The notes below the pieces were generated by a model that had not been told where the DNA came from, made no database searches, and saw only the letters and a list, made by a program, of their open reading frames with translations. A program made the position numbers and the translations under genes. This document shows, in pieces, positions 62,171-64,000 of a stretch of 64,000 bases of DNA. The stretch's first letter is position 1. Each line of letters begins with the position of its first letter. The DNA is from JABAQJ01 sp046327745 (GTDB lineage: Bacteria > Gemmatimonadota > Gemmatimonadetes > Gemmatimonadales > Gemmatimonadaceae): positions 372,001-436,000 of the forward strand of contig JAXLXV010000007.1 of NCBI GenBank assembly GCA_046327745.1, written 5' to 3'.

Positions 62171-62451
62171 CTGTCCTCCGGCCTTTAGGCATATGCTGGT
62201 AGGTGTGCCGCGGCGATCACATGGCATTCGAATGCCAGCGAACTATGGTGTCGGCACGGAGTGAAGTCTGCGATGGCTTGGGTGGTTCGTAAAGACCTGC
62301 CGATTCTGTCGCGCACCTGCAACAGTGTCAATCGTTCATCGCTCATGAACCGAAGCAACGTGCTTCGTTAGGCTGAAGAGAGTGAGGGTGCGAGCGCTCG
62401 GCAATCCTGGCGCGCCTGCTGTATCTTGAGACCAAGCCATCGGGAGCGCGC

Positions 62452-63228
62452 ATGTCTGCTGACTGGAGTCCGGATCAGTATCTTCGATTCGCCGACGCGC
62501 GACTGCGTCCGGCACTGGACCTCATCGCGCGGGTCACCCTGGACCCGCCGCGCCCGCGCACGATCTACGACCTGGGCTGCGGCACCGGAAACATCACCAA
62601 GCTCCTGAAGACGCGCTGGCCAGACGCCGACGTCACGGGGATCGACAGCTCCGCCGAGATGTTGGCGAGGGCGGCCGCTGAAACACCAGGGGTGCGATGG
62701 GTTGAGGGGAGCGTGGACGCGTGGAAGGCCCCGACCCCCGTCGACCTGGTCTTCAGCAACGCCGCCTTGCACTGGATACCGGAGCACGCCACGCTCTTTC
62801 CACATCTGGCACGGCAGGTTGCACCCGGCGGAGTGCTTGCCGTACAGATGCCGCGGAACTTCGCCGCACCGTCGCATACGGGAATCTTCGAGACGGCTCG
62901 GTCGGGCACGTGGCGCGAACGACTGGAACCCCTCATCCGCGAAACGCCCGTGCTGTCGCCAGCGGAGTATTTCGCGCTCCTCCACGAGTTCGGCGACGTC
63001 GACATCTGGGAGACGGAATACTTGCAGATCTTGCGCGGTCCAGACCCGGTCAAGGAGTGGACCAAGGGAACCTGGCTTCGCCCATTCTTGGCCGCGCTCG
63101 ACAGCTCAGAGAGCCGCGAGTTCGAATCGCAGTATGCTAGCCGCATGCGCGCTGCGTATCCTCCCCGGGCAGATGGCCTAACGCTTTTCCCCTTCCGGCG
63201 TCTCTTCATCGTGCTCAAGCGAAGCTGA
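62452..63228 (+). CDS. tam: Trans-aconitate 2-methyltransferase
   Basis: A 258-residue SAM-dependent methyltransferase. It starts MSADWSPDQYLRFADARLRP, the typical Tam start, with SAM motif I IYDLGCGTGNITKLL, motif II VTGIDSSAEMLARAA, FSNAALHWIPEHATLFPHLA and AVQMPRNFAAPSH. Later VDIWETEYLQILRGPDPVKE and WTKGTWLRPFL match the substrate-binding part. It methylates trans-aconitate, a by-product that inhibits aconitase. ATG 62452 follows GGGAG by 5 bases. A CGTTAGGC octamer lies about 80 bases upstream and another near the C-terminus. Confidence 0.95.
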   Translation: MSADWSPDQYLRFADARLRPALDLIARVTLDPPRPRTIYDLGCGTGNITKLLKTRWPDADVTGIDSSAEMLARAAAETPGVRWVEGSVDAWKAPTPVDLVFSNAALHWIPEHATLFPHLARQVAPGGVLAVQMPRNFAAPSHTGIFETARSGTWRERLEPLIRETPVLSPAEYFALLHEFGDVDIWETEYLQILRGPDPVKEWTKGTWLRPFLAALDSSESREFESQYASRMRAAYPPRADGLTLFPFRRLFIVLKRS

Positions 63229-63349
63229 CGAGAGCCCTTCCAGAGGCGTGCGCGGCGGACGGTCAGCCCACATATTCCGTCGATCACGGACCGCCGCACT
63301 GCGGCACGCGCAGCCCGTTGCGGACTCTTGGACGAAGGAGAATGCAGGT

Positions 63350-64000
63350 ATGTCCCGCCACATACGGTTCACGACGTACGCGCTCGCCATCTTCACTGGC
63401 ACCGCGATAACTGGCTCATTGGGCGCGCAGTCACCGGCCCGCCCACCGATGGACGCCGCGTGGGACTCCGTCGGCCGCATTTTGCAAACGCCGCCGGCGC
63501 CAAACGCCGGGTACGTCCGTTTCAACTTCCCACGTCGCGACATTTCGCTCACACTCGGCGGCGTGCAGGTGGCGCCAGCGCTTGCGCTGGGCGCGTGGGC
63601 TGGTTTCAGTGGTTCCGTATCGAACGCGACGATGATGGGCGACTTGGTGGTGCTGGCCGGAGAGCTCAAGCCGGTGTTGGCCGAGTTCGCGCATCAGCAC
63701 ATCGGCGTCACGGCCATCCACAATCATCTGGCTGGCGAGGCGCCAACCATCACGTACGTGCACTTCCACGCCATGGGCGACGCATTGACGCTGGCGGGGA
63801 GGCTGAATGACGTGCTGGCGAAGACGTCCACGCCGCGCCCAGTCGTTGCCAGCACGCAACCCGTGACGGCGGATACGGCGCGCGTGTTCAAGGCGCTCGG
63901 TGCGCAGGGGCGCGCGTCAGGGAATGTCGTCCAGCTGTCGTTCATGTTGGTGTCCGAGCCCGTGACCATGCATGGTGCATCCCTGACACCGGCACTGGCC
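63350..64000 (+). CDS. Exported DUF1259 (LppY/LpqO-like) protein, cut by window end
   Basis: From ATG 63350 (Shine-Dalgarno AAGGAG, 9 bases away) an open frame of 217 codons runs to the window end. It has a signal peptide (MSRHIRFTTYALAIFTGTAI, then TGSLGAQ) and the DUF1259 core: MMGDLVVLAGELKPVLAEFA, HIGVTAIHNHLAGEAPTITY and VHFHAMGDALTLAGRLNDV. The histidine-rich segments could bind metal. Families named LppY/LpqO after mycobacterial lipoproteins have no known activity. Here no lipobox Cys is seen, so secretion by signal peptidase I is likely. The second DUF1259 half begins near the edge. Confidence 0.88.
   Translation, partial: MSRHIRFTTYALAIFTGTAITGSLGAQSPARPPMDAAWDSVGRILQTPPAPNAGYVRFNFPRRDISLTLGGVQVAPALALGAWAGFSGSVSNATMMGDLVVLAGELKPVLAEFAHQHIGVTAIHNHLAGEAPTITYVHFHAMGDALTLAGRLNDVLAKTSTPRPVVASTQPVTADTARVFKALGAQGRASGNVVQLSFMLVSEPVTMHGASLTPALA

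Overview
The window is G+C-rich bacterial chromosome. Its contents suggest the phylum Gemmatimonadota or a close relative. The grounds are a Tat-exported glycosidase, many large exported peptidases and hydrolases, an amidohydrolase with TolB-like repeats, a sortilin-like repeat protein, DUF1259 and DUF4440 exported proteins, and an F-type ATP synthase operon split after atpH. No rRNA, tRNA, IS element, prophage or CRISPR array was seen. The phylum is an inference from gene content.

Layout. 1-4999 (minus): a V/A-type ATPase operon in the order NtpF-like, I, K, E, C, F and the start of A, mostly joined by 4-base ATGA overlaps. 5131-11147: a PLP aminotransferase, a MocR-type regulator, an MFS exporter and an APC permease. 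Each of these four carries a frameshift or in-frame stop, while the carboxymuconolactone decarboxylase gene among them is intact. The permease belongs to a coupled operon with a PfkB sugar kinase and a BtpA/SgcQ protein (to 12849). 12.9-17.9 kb: MFS transporter, M20 peptidase, flavin monooxygenase, sugar nucleotidyltransferase and cupin. 18.0-21.4 kb (minus): F-type atpZ-I-B-E-F-H with a near-leaderless promoter, paired hairpins between atpE and atpF, and a terminator. So two different rotary ATPases lie about 13 kb apart.

21.6-30.4 kb: a BsuPI-domain lipoprotein, a MoxR ATPase, a membrane protein, a penicillin-binding-like hydrolase, and a BlaI repressor with an M56 protease-HEAT-repeat protein behind a two-palindrome operator. 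30.5-40.5 kb: glycosyltransferase and polysaccharide deacetylase, a SARP-type giant regulator, an HD-GYP phosphodiesterase, an unknown Gemmatimonadota-style protein, an NtrC-type regulator with a degenerate receiver domain, and a MogA/MoaB-type protein.

40.6-43.2 kb (minus): argF, a peroxiredoxin and gcvT. The peroxiredoxin is the most notable locus. It is a Bcp/PrxQ gene whose catalytic Cys44 codon is TGA, with a hairpin downstream that fits a bacterial SECIS element, so it is a probable selenoprotein. 43.5-64 kb: exported hydrolases and peptidases (class C beta-lactamase fold, DUF4440, DPP-IV, sortilin-like, amidohydrolase, GHL6-like glycosidase), a uvrA gene with an eroded first zinc finger coupled to a nucleotidyltransferase, trans-aconitate methyltransferase, and a DUF1259 protein cut by the window end.

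Across the window the octamer CGTTAGGC/GCCTAACG occurs 22 times by hand count, mostly on the coding strand. That is far above rough expectation and is unexplained.
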